Assembly (NCBI RefSeq): GCF_948329515.1
Contig: NZ_CAOJCN010000003.1
Span: forward strand, 186,001 to 250,000
Direction of reading: 5' to 3'
DNA: 64,000 bases
Origin: Cohnella rhizoplanae
GTDB taxonomy: Bacteria > Bacillota > Bacilli > Paenibacillales > Paenibacillaceae
The position numbers and the translations under genes are program-made. This document shows positions 35,710-45,163 of the stretch, piece after piece. The notes below the pieces were generated by a model. The model had not been told where the DNA came from. It searched no databases and saw only the letters and a list, made by a program, of their open reading frames with translations. Numbering within the stretch: the stretch's first letter is position 1; the number at the start of each line of letters is the position of its first letter.

Positions 35710-37785
35710 ATGACGAATCGATATGCGCCGGTCAGCGGCAAAATTCGGGGATTCATGCACGGCGCCGATTACAATCCGGACCAATGGCAGCATGATCCGC
35801 ATGTGCTCGAGGAGGATATCCGGCTGATGAAGCTGGCGGGCTGCAACGCGATGGCGGTCGGCATCTTCGCCTGGGCGGCGATCGAGCCGGAGGAAGGTAA
35901 ATTCGAGTTCGGCTGGCTGGACCGGGTGCTCGAGCGGTTCGAGGCGAACGGCATTTACGCATGGCTGGCGACGCCCAGCGGCGCCCGTCCCGCCTGGATG
36001 TCGGAGCGGTACCCGGAGGTGCTGCGCGTCAACGCATCACGCGTGCGCAACCTGCACGGGCACCGCCACAATCACTGCTACAGCTCCCCGGTGTACCGGG
36101 AGAAGGTGGCGATCATGAACGGCAAGCTGGCCGAGCGTTACGCGCGGCATCCCGCCGTCCTCGGCTGGCACATCTCCAACGAGTACGGCGGAGATTGTCA
36201 TTGCGACTACTGCCAGGAGGCGTTCCGAGAGTGGCTTCAGGCGCGTTACGGCACGCTGGACGCGCTCAACGCGGCCTGGTGGACGTCCTTCTGGGCGCAT
36301 ACCTACACGAGCTGGTCGCAGCTCGAGGCGCCTTCGCCGCGCGGCGAGAATATGGTTCACGCGCAGAATTTGGACTGGCGGCGCTTCGTAACCGACCGCA
36401 CCGTGGACTTTTGCAGCCACGAGATCGCGTCCGTGCGTCCGTTCAACCCCGACCTGCCCGTAACGACGAACCTGATGGAAGGCTACGAGGGGCTCGATTA
36501 TCGCAAATTCGCCGACATCCTGGACGTCGTCTCCTGGGACGCCTATCCCAAATGGCACGGCGCGCGGGACGACATCGAGGTCGCGGCATGGTTCGCGTAC
36601 AACCACGATCTGTTCCGCTCGCTCAAGGACCAGCCGTTCCTGCTCATGGAGAGCACGCCGAGCATGACCAACTGGCAGCCGATCAGTAAGCTAAAGAAGC
36701 CGGGCATGCACAAGCTGGCATCGCTGCAGGCCGTCGCGCACGGCTCGGATTCGGTGCAGTACTTCCAGTGGCGCAAAAGCCGCGGATCGAGCGAAAAGCT
36801 GCACGGCGCGGTCGTCGACCACGTCGGACACGAGCATACGCGCGTGTTCGCCGACGTGGCTGAGCTGGGCGAGACGCTCCGGCGCCTCGCGGATGCGGCG
36901 GGGACCGGCGTGGTCGCCCGAGCCGCGCTCCTGACCGATTGGGACAACCGCTGGGCGGTCAACGATTCGCAGGGTCCCCGCAATGCGGGCGTTCATTACG
37001 AAGATACGCTGATGGAGCATTACCGCGCGCTCTGGTCGCTCGGCATCCAGGTCGACATCATCGGCTCCGAGGAAGACCGGGATCTCTCCCGCTACGACCT
37101 GATCGCGGCCCCGATGATGTACCTGTGCCGCGCATCGGCGGGCGAGCGCCTGGAGCGCTTCGTCGAAGCGGGCGGCACGCTGGTCGCCACGTACTGGAGC
37201 GGCGTCGTCGACGAGCACGATCTGTGCTACCTTGGGGGTTTCCCGGGTCCGCTCCGGCGCACGCTCGGCATCTGGGCGGAGGAGATCGACGCGCTGTACG
37301 ACGACGAGCGCAATGCGCTCGTGCCGGTGGACGGCAACGCGCTTGGCCTCGAGCGGACTTACGAGTCGCGCGAGCTGTGCGAGCTCGTGCACCTGGAAGG
37401 CGCCACCGCGCTGGCGACGTACCGCGACGACTTCTATGCGGGACGTCCGGCGCTCACGGTCAACGCCCTCGGCCAAGGGCGCGCCTATTATCTCGCGACG
37501 CGCGCCGATACCGCGCTGCTGGGCGCGCTGTATGCCAAGCTCGCCGACGCGCTGTCGCTCCCGCGGGCGCTCGCGACCGATCTGCCGCGCGGCGTGACGG
37601 CGCATGTCCGCACGGACGGCGAATCCGAGTACGTGTTCGTGGAAAATTACAGCGGCGCGGACCAGTCGGTCAAGCTGGACGGGGCCGCGTACCGCGACGC
37701 GGAGACCGGGGAACCGATCGCCGGCAGCGAGCTCGGCCTCGCGCAAAATGGCGTACGCGTGCTGGTCCGTCCGGCCGCGGGTTAA
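35710..37785 (+). CDS. GH42 beta-galactosidase
   Basis: The 691-residue cytoplasmic enzyme hydrolyses terminal beta-galactosides from imported oligosaccharides. N-terminal HGADYNPDQWQHDPHVLEEDI is the GH42 hallmark. The acid/base glutamate is E158 in HISNEYGG and the nucleophile E314 in FLLMESTPSM. A zinc-type cysteine cluster C163, C165, C168 (CHCDYC) follows, as in thermophilic and Bacillus GH42 enzymes. The middle region is the trimerisation domain (about 390-600) and the C-terminus is a small beta domain. Likely substrates are galactan or arabinogalactan side chains of pectin rather than lactose. Expression is probably set by the divergent AraC protein and by the cre box. Confidence 0.95.
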   Translation: MTNRYAPVSGKIRGFMHGADYNPDQWQHDPHVLEEDIRLMKLAGCNAMAVGIFAWAAIEPEEGKFEFGWLDRVLERFEANGIYAWLATPSGARPAWMSERYPEVLRVNASRVRNLHGHRHNHCYSSPVYREKVAIMNGKLAERYARHPAVLGWHISNEYGGDCHCDYCQEAFREWLQARYGTLDALNAAWWTSFWAHTYTSWSQLEAPSPRGENMVHAQNLDWRRFVTDRTVDFCSHEIASVRPFNPDLPVTTNLMEGYEGLDYRKFADILDVVSWDAYPKWHGARDDIEVAAWFAYNHDLFRSLKDQPFLLMESTPSMTNWQPISKLKKPGMHKLASLQAVAHGSDSVQYFQWRKSRGSSEKLHGAVVDHVGHEHTRVFADVAELGETLRRLADAAGTGVVARAALLTDWDNRWAVNDSQGPRNAGVHYEDTLMEHYRALWSLGIQVDIIGSEEDRDLSRYDLIAAPMMYLCRASAGERLERFVEAGGTLVATYWSGVVDEHDLCYLGGFPGPLRRTLGIWAEEIDALYDDERNALVPVDGNALGLERTYESRELCELVHLEGATALATYRDDFYAGRPALTVNALGQGRAYYLATRADTALLGALYAKLADALSLPRALATDLPRGVTAHVRTDGESEYVFVENYSGADQSVKLDGAAYRDAETGEPIAGSELGLAQNGVRVLVRPAAG

Positions 37786-37897
37786 GGCGGAGGCGAAGAG
37801 AAGAGCAGGGAAGCGCATCGCATGGCCCCCGAAGCACTACGGTCTCTGTACGACGTAGCCCGCTCCGATAAGTTCATACTCCCATCTGATTCCAACC

Positions 37898-37932
37898 AGC
37901 CTCGCATAAGCCTCCGGCTTTGCGGGGCTTTT
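37898..37932 (+). terminator. Rho-independent terminator after the beta-galactosidase gene
   Basis: An outer stem AGCCTCGCA / TGCGGGGCT and an inner stem AAGCC / GGCTT stack into one hairpin ending in TTTT. The remainder of the 306-bp gap 37786-38091 has an AT-rich patch near 37960-37980 but no promoter that I can assign with confidence. Confidence 0.75.
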
Positions 37933-38091
37933 CGCTGCGCGGGTTTGCCTCCGGCGTTTTTATACTTTTTTTAGAATTGCTTTGAGGATGGTTTAGACTT
38001 GCCGTTTAAGCTGAATTACAGGGAGCCGAGAGCGGCCGGCGGATACCGGACCGAAGGGGTTTCAACATTCAGATCAGCGGAGGTATCGGAT

Positions 38092-38949
38092 ATGAAGAAG
38101 AAATGGTGGATGGCAGGCGGCGCGTTCGGCGTAGGGGCGGCGATGCTGCTGGCGAGCGGATTCAGCGCGATGGCGAGCACGTCGGGATACGAGGCTTATG
38201 ACGCCGCGCTTGAGAGGACGACGCAGGCTGTCAGCTTAACGGCGCGAGCCGACTTGACGGTCACGGATAACGGCAAGTCGCTCTTCGCCGGAGCCTCGGA
38301 GATCCGGTGGAACGAAGCGCAGCGAGCGGGCAGCGTCGTCGCGACCGCCCATCGCGATGGGGAGACGCACGGCGCGAATATTTACGTCCAGGACGGCCAG
38401 TTCGTCGTCAAAACGGCGGACAGCGACGCCTACCGCGTCAAGCCGCTGGACGGGGAGACGGACAAGGGCCGCTCGGAGAAGCCGCACGGTCCGCCGCAAG
38501 CTGCCTTGCAGCTGTTCGACGCGCTCACGGGCAACGTCAGGGAGCTGGCGACAGTGGAGACGGCGCCGGACGGCGGCCAGCGGGCCGCGCTGCATCTGTC
38601 GGGCAGCCGGGTGCCGGCGATCGCGAACGCGCTCGGCGCATTGGCGACCGCCGGGCTGTCGGAGCGGGGCGCTGCCGGCGCAGAGCTGCCGAAGCTGACG
38701 GAGGCGGTGAAGGTCGAGCGCATCGATCTCGACGCGGATATCGGCGCGGACGGCAGGCTCGAGGAACAGACCGCGAGCATCGTGTTGACAGGCAGGGACG
38801 AAGCGGGCGTCAAGCATGAGCTCGAACTCGCGCTGCGCATCGACTTTTCGGATTACGACGTCACGACGCCGGAGCGGATCGATCTGGCAGGCAAGACCGT
38901 CGAGCCGCTGGTGGACGCAAAAGGACCGCACGGCGGCTGGCGCCGGTAA
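38092..38949 (+). CDS. Exported protein of unknown function, first gene of an ABC-2/two-component cluster
   Basis: The 285-residue protein starts at ATG 38092 with GGAGG 8 bp upstream; a longer frame from 37999 lacks a ribosome binding site. A signal peptide or anchor (WWMAGGAFGVGAAMLLASGFSAMA) ends near residue 28. The rest is mostly beta-strand with alternating polar residues (SLTARADLTVTDNGKSLFAG, GANIYVQDGQFVVKT), reminiscent of LolA/LppX-like lipid-binding folds, though I cannot confirm this. It lies 118 bp before an ABC-2 transporter and a sensor kinase, so it may be a cell-envelope stress protein working with them. Confidence 0.75.
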   Translation: MKKKWWMAGGAFGVGAAMLLASGFSAMASTSGYEAYDAALERTTQAVSLTARADLTVTDNGKSLFAGASEIRWNEAQRAGSVVATAHRDGETHGANIYVQDGQFVVKTADSDAYRVKPLDGETDKGRSEKPHGPPQAALQLFDALTGNVRELATVETAPDGGQRAALHLSGSRVPAIANALGALATAGLSERGAAGAELPKLTEAVKVERIDLDADIGADGRLEEQTASIVLTGRDEAGVKHELELALRIDFSDYDVTTPERIDLAGKTVEPLVDAKGPHGGWRR

Positions 38950-39067
38950 GCGTCGCACTTATCGACCGGGCAACGGGGAACGGCGCCGTTCTGCGACGGA
39001 GCCTGGGGGCGGCAAGCCGCCCCTGCGCTTGATCCGCGCATGGAAGACAGAATGGAAGGGGAAATGA

Positions 39068-39805
39068 ATGATGGAAACCGTGCTAAAAGTAACGGACGTC
39101 GCCAAAAGGTATAAAAACAGCCGCGGCGTGCAGGACGTCAGCTTCGAGGTGGCGGCGGGCGAGGTGTTCGGCCTGATCGGCCCCAACGGCGCGGGCAAGA
39201 CGACGCTGCTCAAGCTGATCTCCGGCCTGGCGCGTCCGGACCGGGGCAGGATCGAGCTGTTCGGCCATGACCTGGCGACGCGGTTCGAGCAAGCGATGGC
39301 CGGCGTAGGCTGCATCATCGAGACGGCCGATGTCTACGCGAAGATGACGGCGTACGGCCAGCTCCGGCAGGCGGCCCGATTTTATCCGCGGCTGCCGGCC
39401 GCGAGGATCGACCGCGTGCTGGAGCAGGTGGGGCTCGCCGCCTACCGTCATGAGCGTGCCGGCGGTTTTTCGCTGGGCATGAAGCAGCGCCTCGCGCTGG
39501 CGTCCGCGCTGTTGTCCGGCCCGAAGCTGGTTCTCCTCGACGAGCCGACCAACGGGCTCGACGTCGAAGGGATGGCCGAGCTTCGGACCGCGATTTGCCG
39601 TCTGGCGGACGAGGAGGGCGTCGCCTTTCTCGTGTCCAGCCATCTGGTGCACGATCTGGGCTTGATCGCGAGCCGGGTCGGCATCATGAGCGAAGGACGA
39701 ATGATCCGTACCGAGGCGGTGGACGAAGGGCTCTGGGGCGAATCGAGCCTGGAGCAGTATACGATGGCGCAGATTCGCGGCGAAAGGGAGGTGAGGTTCG
39801 GATGA
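39068..39805 (+). CDS. ABC-2-type transporter ATP-binding protein
   Basis: The 245-residue ATPase has Walker A GPNGAGKTT near residue 40, signature FSLGMKQRLALA near residue 135, Walker B LVLLDEPTNGLD and the switch histidine in LVSSHLVHDL. The signature deviates from LSGGQ in the way usual for BcrA/YhaQ-type ATPases of lantibiotic and bacitracin self-protection exporters. It overlaps its permease gene by 4 bp (ATGA) and is part of the cluster with the exported protein and two-component system. Confidence 0.93.
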   Translation: MMETVLKVTDVAKRYKNSRGVQDVSFEVAAGEVFGLIGPNGAGKTTLLKLISGLARPDRGRIELFGHDLATRFEQAMAGVGCIIETADVYAKMTAYGQLRQAARFYPRLPAARIDRVLEQVGLAAYRHERAGGFSLGMKQRLALASALLSGPKLVLLDEPTNGLDVEGMAELRTAICRLADEEGVAFLVSSHLVHDLGLIASRVGIMSEGRMIRTEAVDEGLWGESSLEQYTMAQIRGEREVRFG

Positions 39806-40548
39806 ACGGTCTGTATGCGAGCGCGCGCAACGAGACGGAGCGTCTGTGGCGACGGAGGAAGACGAAGGGCTTCGCGCTTGTCGCCGTCCTGCTGCCCATG
39901 CTGGCCGCTTGGGCGCTGGGCGCGCTGCCCGAAGACGGCTTGACCGGGGTGCTCGGCGGAGATTTGCCGATGCTGACGCTCCGCTTTCTGACGCTGATTC
40001 TGGTGCCTTTGTTTCTCATGATGACCGCCGCCGACCTGTTTGCCGGCGAAGCTGCGGACGGCACGCTGAAGCTTGCGCTGCTTCGACCGGTCACGAGGGC
40101 GAAGGTGTACGCCTCGAAAATATTCGTGCTCTCCTTCTACGCGGCGGCGCTGCTGGCGGCGGGCTGGATCGCCGCGACGGCCGCGGGGATGTTCGTCGCG
40201 GGCGCGGAGGCCGCGGACGGCATCGCCGAGAGCCTCAAGGCGTACGCGGTGTCCCTGCTGCCGATGATCGCGCTCGGGTTGCTGGCCAGCCTCGTCGGCC
40301 TGATCGTGCGCAGCGCCGCAGGCGGGATGGCCGTCATGCTGCTGGTCTACGCGGCGGCCGGTCTGCTGCCGTTTCTGGTGCCGCAGGCATCGGTGTGGTC
40401 CGTCGTCGCCTACGCGGACTGGCATGTCCTGTGGGCAGGCGCGGGCGCGCCCGCCGGCAGCCTGATCCGCTCGGCGGGGATCTTGATCGCCTATTGTATA
40501 ATGGCTTATACGGCAGGCGTCGTCCTGCTCGATCGCAAGCAGCTCTAA
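39802..40548 (+). CDS. ABC-2-type transporter permease
   Basis: The 248-residue protein begins at the ATG overlapping the ATPase stop, with AGGGAGGTG upstream. About six membrane segments are visible (FALVAVLLPMLAAWALGAL, FLTLILVPLFLMMTAADLF, AAALLAAGWIAATAAGMFV and others), with the ABC-2 motif ADLFAGEAADGTLKLALLRPVTR after the second helix. Together with the ATPase it forms an exporter, most often for peptide antibiotics or lipids. Downstream histidine kinase and regulator genes follow at 37 bp. Confidence 0.9.
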   Translation: MNGLYASARNETERLWRRRKTKGFALVAVLLPMLAAWALGALPEDGLTGVLGGDLPMLTLRFLTLILVPLFLMMTAADLFAGEAADGTLKLALLRPVTRAKVYASKIFVLSFYAAALLAAGWIAATAAGMFVAGAEAADGIAESLKAYAVSLLPMIALGLLASLVGLIVRSAAGGMAVMLLVYAAAGLLPFLVPQASVWSVVAYADWHVLWAGAGAPAGSLIRSAGILIAYCIMAYTAGVVLLDRKQL

Positions 40549-40584
40549 TTCCAGGCGCCGTGCCGTGCCCTAAGGAGATACCCC

Positions 40585-42063
40585 ATGTCCATCAAGTTCA
40601 GGCTCGTGCTGTCGTACGTCGCGATGACGGTCATCCCCGTCATCCTGTTCGCCCTGATCGCGACGAGCGTAGCCTCGCTGCTGTTCAAGACGCCGGGGGA
40701 CGGGAGCGCCACGAAGATTCCCGCCTCGTGGTCCGCCTCCAGCAGACTGGACGAATTGACCGCGGGCGTGAAGTTCATGGCGGAGACCGATCCGGACCGG
40801 TACGGCGACGTAGATTTTCTGGCCAAGACGACCCGGCGCCTGCAGGAATTCGACGCCAGGCTCGTCATTGCCAAGGACGGCGCGATCACCTATGCGTCGC
40901 CCGAAGCCGCAGCGGTCTCTAACCTGTACCGGCGGCTGCAGGAGGCGCGCCCGAACGACGAGCGGCCGTCTTGGGGCAAGAAAAAGATCGACGGGAAGTA
41001 CAGCGTCGTCAAGTACGACTTCCGATTCGGAGACGGGAGCGCGGGCGAAGCGTTCGTGCTTTACGATATGAGCACCTTTTTCGGGAGCATACGCTCGCTG
41101 TTCCTGCTGGGGCTGGCCGCGCTGCTCGCCGTCGTCGCGCTGACCAACGGCATCCTGACCCTCCTGGTCTCCCGCAGTCTGATCCGGCCGCTGAATGCGC
41201 TGCAGCAAGCCGCAGGGCGGATCAAGGACGGACAGCTCGACCAGCGCGTCGATCTGAGGCGCAAGGACGAGATCGGCAGGCTGGGGGAGGCGTTTGAAGC
41301 CATGCGCGTCCGTCTGAACGACTCGATCCGCCTCCAGCTGCAGTACGAGGACAACCGCAAGGAATTGATCGCGAACATCTCGCACGACCTCAAGACGCCG
41401 ATCGCCGGCATCAAGGCCTGCGTCGAGGGCATTCAGGACGGCATCGCCGATACCGGCCCCAAGCGGGACAAATATATCGGCATGATCGCCAAAAAAGCGA
41501 ACGATATGGACCGGCTGATCGACGAGCTGTTTCTTTTCTCCAAGCTGGACCTGAACCGGCTGCCCTTCCAGATCGAGCCAACGGATCTTGGCGCGTACCT
41601 GGCGGATTGCGCGGAGGAGCTCCGCGCCGATCCGAGGATGGCCGGGATCGGCATCGTCGGCCCGATCGGCGGCGCCGGCGTCGGCGCCGTGCGCGTGCAG
41701 GCCGACAGGGAAAAGCTGAGGCGCGTCCTCATGAACGTCGTGGAGAATAGTCTGAAATACATGGATAAACCGCTCCGCGAGATCGTCATCGGATGGACGG
41801 ACGGCGACGGAGAAGCGACGGTCCGGATCGCCGACAACGGAGCGGGCATCGCGCCAGATGCGCTGCCTCACGTATTCGACCGGTTCTATCGCGCCGAGCT
41901 CTCGCGCAGCACGGATACGGGAGGCAGCGGGCTGGGCCTCGCGATCGTCAAGCAGATCGTCGAAGGACAGGGCGGCCGGGTCTGGGCCGAGAGCCGCGAG
42001 GGAGAATGGACGAGCATTTGCTTCACGCTTAAAAAGACGGAAACGGACGGTGTGCGGCCATGA
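40585..42063 (+). CDS. Membrane sensor histidine kinase
   Basis: The 492-residue kinase has TM1 (about 5-29), an extracellular domain (30-160), TM2 (about 163-190), HAMP (190-243), HisKA with H267 in ANISHDLKTPIAGI, and a HATPase domain with N-box NVVENSLKY, DNGAGIAPDAL and GSGLGLAIVKQIV. Its stop overlaps the start of the response regulator. Genetic linkage to an ABC-2 exporter and exported protein suggests envelope-stress or antimicrobial sensing, but the extracellular domain is large, unlike the short loops of BceS-type kinases. Confidence 0.93.
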   Translation: MSIKFRLVLSYVAMTVIPVILFALIATSVASLLFKTPGDGSATKIPASWSASSRLDELTAGVKFMAETDPDRYGDVDFLAKTTRRLQEFDARLVIAKDGAITYASPEAAAVSNLYRRLQEARPNDERPSWGKKKIDGKYSVVKYDFRFGDGSAGEAFVLYDMSTFFGSIRSLFLLGLAALLAVVALTNGILTLLVSRSLIRPLNALQQAAGRIKDGQLDQRVDLRRKDEIGRLGEAFEAMRVRLNDSIRLQLQYEDNRKELIANISHDLKTPIAGIKACVEGIQDGIADTGPKRDKYIGMIAKKANDMDRLIDELFLFSKLDLNRLPFQIEPTDLGAYLADCAEELRADPRMAGIGIVGPIGGAGVGAVRVQADREKLRRVLMNVVENSLKYMDKPLREIVIGWTDGDGEATVRIADNGAGIAPDALPHVFDRFYRAELSRSTDTGGSGLGLAIVKQIVEGQGGRVWAESREGEWTSICFTLKKTETDGVRP

Positions 42064-42752
42064 AGCGGATTCTGATCGTCGAGGATGAGCTGGTGATCGG
42101 GGAAGTGCAGAAGGATTACCTGGAGGCGGCCGGCTGTGCGGTCGAGATCGCGACGAGCGGGGACGTCGGCCTCGCGAAGGCGCTGGCGGAAGATTACGAT
42201 CTGCTCATCCTCGATCTCATGCTGCCCAAGGTGGACGGCTTCGAGATCTGCAGGCAGATTCGCGCGCGCAAGAACATCCCGATCCTGATGGTATCCGCGC
42301 GCAAGGAGGACATCGACAAGATCCGCGGCCTCGGCCTTGGCGCCGACGATTATATGACCAAGCCGTTCAGCGTCGGCGAGCTCGTCGCCCGCGTGAAGGC
42401 GCATCTGGCCCGGTACGACCGGCTAACCGGTTCGGGGCACGCAGCGAGGGCGGAGGAGATCCGGCTGCGCGGCATCCGCATCGACAAGCCGTCGCGCAAG
42501 ACGTACGTGAACGAGGCCGAAGTCCCGCTGACGTCCAAGGAATACGATCTGCTGCTGTTTCTGGCGCTGCATCCGAACCGCGTCTTCGGCAAGGACGAAC
42601 TGTTCGAGAAGATCTGGGGCCTGGACGCCAACGGCGATACGGCGACCGTCACCGTATACATCAGCAAGCTCCGCGAGAAAATCGAAGCCGATCCGTCCAA
42701 GCCGCAATATATCGAGACGATCTGGGGCGTCGGATACCGCTTCAACGTATGA
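42060..42752 (+). CDS. OmpR/PhoB-family response regulator
   Basis: The 230-residue regulator has a receiver domain with phospho-acceptor D52 in LLILDLMLPKVDGF, acidic pocket VEDE and lysine in YMTKPFS, then a winged-helix output domain (about 130-228, LTSKEYDLLLFLALHPNRVF, VTVYISKLREKIE). It overlaps the kinase gene by 4 bp (ATGA), so they form a matched pair. Likely targets are the exporter genes just upstream. Confidence 0.95.
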   Translation: MKRILIVEDELVIGEVQKDYLEAAGCAVEIATSGDVGLAKALAEDYDLLILDLMLPKVDGFEICRQIRARKNIPILMVSARKEDIDKIRGLGLGADDYMTKPFSVGELVARVKAHLARYDRLTGSGHAARAEEIRLRGIRIDKPSRKTYVNEAEVPLTSKEYDLLLFLALHPNRVFGKDELFEKIWGLDANGDTATVTVYISKLREKIEADPSKPQYIETIWGVGYRFNV

Positions 42753-42798
42753 CCGTGCACAATCGCCCCGGGATCTTGCCGGTGCTTAGGAGAGGGGG

Positions 42799-43452
42799 AT
42801 GCGCTTGTTCAAAAAACAAAAATCCTTGTGGATTCTGTTCATCGTATCGCTCGCCGTCATTTTGCCGTTCGCGGCGCCTTATCTGACGATGAATCCGGCC
42901 GTCAGCCGCGTGGAGTTGAACGCCGCGAAGCTGCAATTCCCGATTCTCGTCGCGCATATCGGCTTTGCGCTGGTCGCGCTGCTGACCGGCTTCGTCCAGT
43001 TCGCGGAGCCGATCCGCCGCGTGCGGCCCAAGCTGCACCGCTATGCGGGCATGCTCTATGTCGCTAGCGTGGGGATCAGCGGTATTCTGGCGGTCGCGCT
43101 CGTATTCTACATGGCCTCGTTCGCGAAGGCGACGGGCTTCCTGATGCTGTCGGGCGTATGGCTGTACGCCAGCTGGCAAGGCTACCGCCATGCCCGGGCG
43201 GGTGCGTATGAAGCGCATCGCAGATGGATGATTCGCAGCTTCGGGATTACGCTCGTGGCCGTCAGCGGCCGGCTGGCGATGCCCGCGCTGCTGCTGGCGT
43301 ACGCGCTTCTCCACGGCTTCTCGCTTCCGGAAGGCAGGGAGGGGATGGTGCGGGAGGCGCTCGAGGTCAACATCTGGGTCGGGCTCCTGGCGAACATGAT
43401 CGCGGTCGAGTGGTTCGTGCTGAAGCCGGCCGCGGCCCGCGCGCGCTCGTGA
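42799..43452 (+). CDS. DUF2306 integral membrane protein
   Basis: The 217-residue protein is almost entirely membrane-embedded: about six hydrophobic helices, with the DUF2306 pattern PILVAHIGFALVALLTGFVQF, RPKLHRYAGMLYV and EAHRRWMIRSFGITLVAVSGRL. Conserved histidines in HIGF, HRYAG and AHRRWM could bind haem or metal, as proposed for related cytochrome-like families. Starts at ATG 42799 after AGGAGAGGG. It follows the response regulator by 46 bp and could be in the same transcript. Function unknown. Confidence 0.82.
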   Translation: MRLFKKQKSLWILFIVSLAVILPFAAPYLTMNPAVSRVELNAAKLQFPILVAHIGFALVALLTGFVQFAEPIRRVRPKLHRYAGMLYVASVGISGILAVALVFYMASFAKATGFLMLSGVWLYASWQGYRHARAGAYEAHRRWMIRSFGITLVAVSGRLAMPALLLAYALLHGFSLPEGREGMVREALEVNIWVGLLANMIAVEWFVLKPAAARARS

Positions 43453-43621
43453 TCGTGAACAATACGCCAAACCTAATTTAGCAATCCTCACAATAAATCC
43501 TCTGTCTACTGTCCATGGCAATCCCGGCGCGCTATGATAAGATCAGGCTAACAGATGATGTCGCCTATGCTGACATAAACTGAAGGCCGAAGGCCACTTG
43601 CCATGGAAAGGTAGGATCCCG

Positions 43622-45052
43622 ATGAGCCTGGAAGCCTTGAACGCGCGCGTGAAAACCGACCTATCCTATCTCGCGTACGGCGGGGCCACCTGGGTCCGTC
43701 CGACTCCGCATCCGGAAGGCCATGTCTACGATGCGGTCATCGTCGGCGGCGGCCAGAGCGGCCTGGGGATCGCCTTCGGCCTCTTGCGCGAGCGGATCTA
43801 CAATATACTGATCATTGACGAGAATCCCGAAGGCGCCGAAGGGCCGTGGGAAACGTACGCGCGCATGATGACGCTGCGCACGCCCAAGCATCTGACCTCG
43901 ATCGATCTGGGCATACCTTCGCTGACGTTCCGGTCCTGGTGGGAGGCGCAGTTCGGCCCGGAGGGGTGGGAGGCGGTCGACAAAATCCCGCGCGGCGACT
44001 GGATGAACTATCTGCGCTGGTATCGCCAGGTACTGAACCTGCCCGTCGTCAACGAGACGAGGCTGAGGCTGATGGAGCCCGCGGGCGACGGCATTCACCG
44101 GCTCCATCTCGAAGGTGCCGGGGCGCTCTCGCCGGCGCTGCTCGCGCGCAAGGTCGTGCTGGCCACGGGCGTCCAGGGCGGCGGCGAATGGCATGTGCCC
44201 CCGATGATCGCGGAGAGCTTGCCGACCGGCCTCTACGCGCATACGTCCAAGGCGATCGACTTCGGAGCGCTCCGCGGCAAAAGGGTGGCGGTGCTCGGCG
44301 GAGGCGCGTCCGCCTTCGACAACGCCAACTTCGCGCTCGCCGAAGGCGTGGCCGAAGCGCATGTGTTCGTGCGGCGCCAGTCCCTGCCGCGCGTCAACCC
44401 GATCCGCCAGATGGAGGGCTCCGGCATGATCGAGCGCTTCGCGGCGCTGTCCGACGCGGACAAATACGCGGTCATCTCGCACTTTTTCAGGTTCAATCAG
44501 CCCCCGACCAACGACACGTTCGAGCGCGCGAGCGCCTGGCCGGGCTTCGCGCTCCATCTCGGCGCGCCATGGCTCGCGGTGCGGCCGGAGGGAGGCGGCG
44601 CGGTCGTGACGACGCCGCAGGGCGAGCATTACTTCGACTTCCTCATCGTCAGCACCGGCCTGCTCACCGACCCGGCACTGCGCCCCGAACTCGCGCTCGT
44701 CGAGCGGCACATCGCCCGCTGGGGCGACCGCTACGCGGCGCCTGCCGAGCTGGCGAGCCCGCTGCTCGACGCGCATCCGTACCTCACGCCCGGCTTCGCC
44801 TTCACGAGCCGCGATCAAGAGGGCGAAGCGCCGCTGCACGGCCTCTTTACCTATAACTACTCGGCCCTCGTCAGCTGCGGCATCTCCGCGTCGGCGCTGT
44901 CCGGCATGAAGTATGGGATCCCGAGACTCGTCTCCGCTCTGGCGGACCAGCTGTTCCTCGACGACCGGGGGGAGACGCTCGGCCGCTTTTACGCCTACGA
45001 CGTCCAGGAATTCACGGGCGAGTGGCCGCGAACGCCCGTAATTCAAGCGTAG
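43622..45052 (+). CDS. Flavin-containing monooxygenase-like FAD/NAD(P)-binding protein
   Basis: The 476-residue protein has an FAD site VIVGGGQSGLGIAFGL near residue 42 and a second dinucleotide site VAVLGGGASAFDNANFAL near residue 223, the two-Rossmann layout of FMO/BVMO-type enzymes. The full BVMO fingerprint FxGxxxHxxxWP is not present in its usual form (a region reading LRTPKHLTSIDLG occupies the place). I chose ATG 43622, preceded by AAGGTAGGATCCCG; an in-frame ATG at 43598 would add eight residues. The substrate is unknown. Confidence 0.83.
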   Translation: MSLEALNARVKTDLSYLAYGGATWVRPTPHPEGHVYDAVIVGGGQSGLGIAFGLLRERIYNILIIDENPEGAEGPWETYARMMTLRTPKHLTSIDLGIPSLTFRSWWEAQFGPEGWEAVDKIPRGDWMNYLRWYRQVLNLPVVNETRLRLMEPAGDGIHRLHLEGAGALSPALLARKVVLATGVQGGGEWHVPPMIAESLPTGLYAHTSKAIDFGALRGKRVAVLGGGASAFDNANFALAEGVAEAHVFVRRQSLPRVNPIRQMEGSGMIERFAALSDADKYAVISHFFRFNQPPTNDTFERASAWPGFALHLGAPWLAVRPEGGGAVVTTPQGEHYFDFLIVSTGLLTDPALRPELALVERHIARWGDRYAAPAELASPLLDAHPYLTPGFAFTSRDQEGEAPLHGLFTYNYSALVSCGISASALSGMKYGIPRLVSALADQLFLDDRGETLGRFYAYDVQEFTGEWPRTPVIQA

Positions 45053-45100
45053 TCCTCCTTCGGTCCGGCTTCCGCGCCAACTTCACCGCATGCACGGCTG

Positions 45101-45133
45101 CCGCCAGGGAAGCGATCCCCGAGGCGGTTTTTT
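45101..45133 (+). terminator. Rho-independent terminator
   Basis: CCGCC and GGCGG flank an inner GGGA/TCCC pair, followed by TTTTTT. It ends the monooxygenase-like transcript. Confidence 0.85.
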
Positions 45134-45163
45134 GCCGTTCCATCGACCTGCATGCGGCATCGC

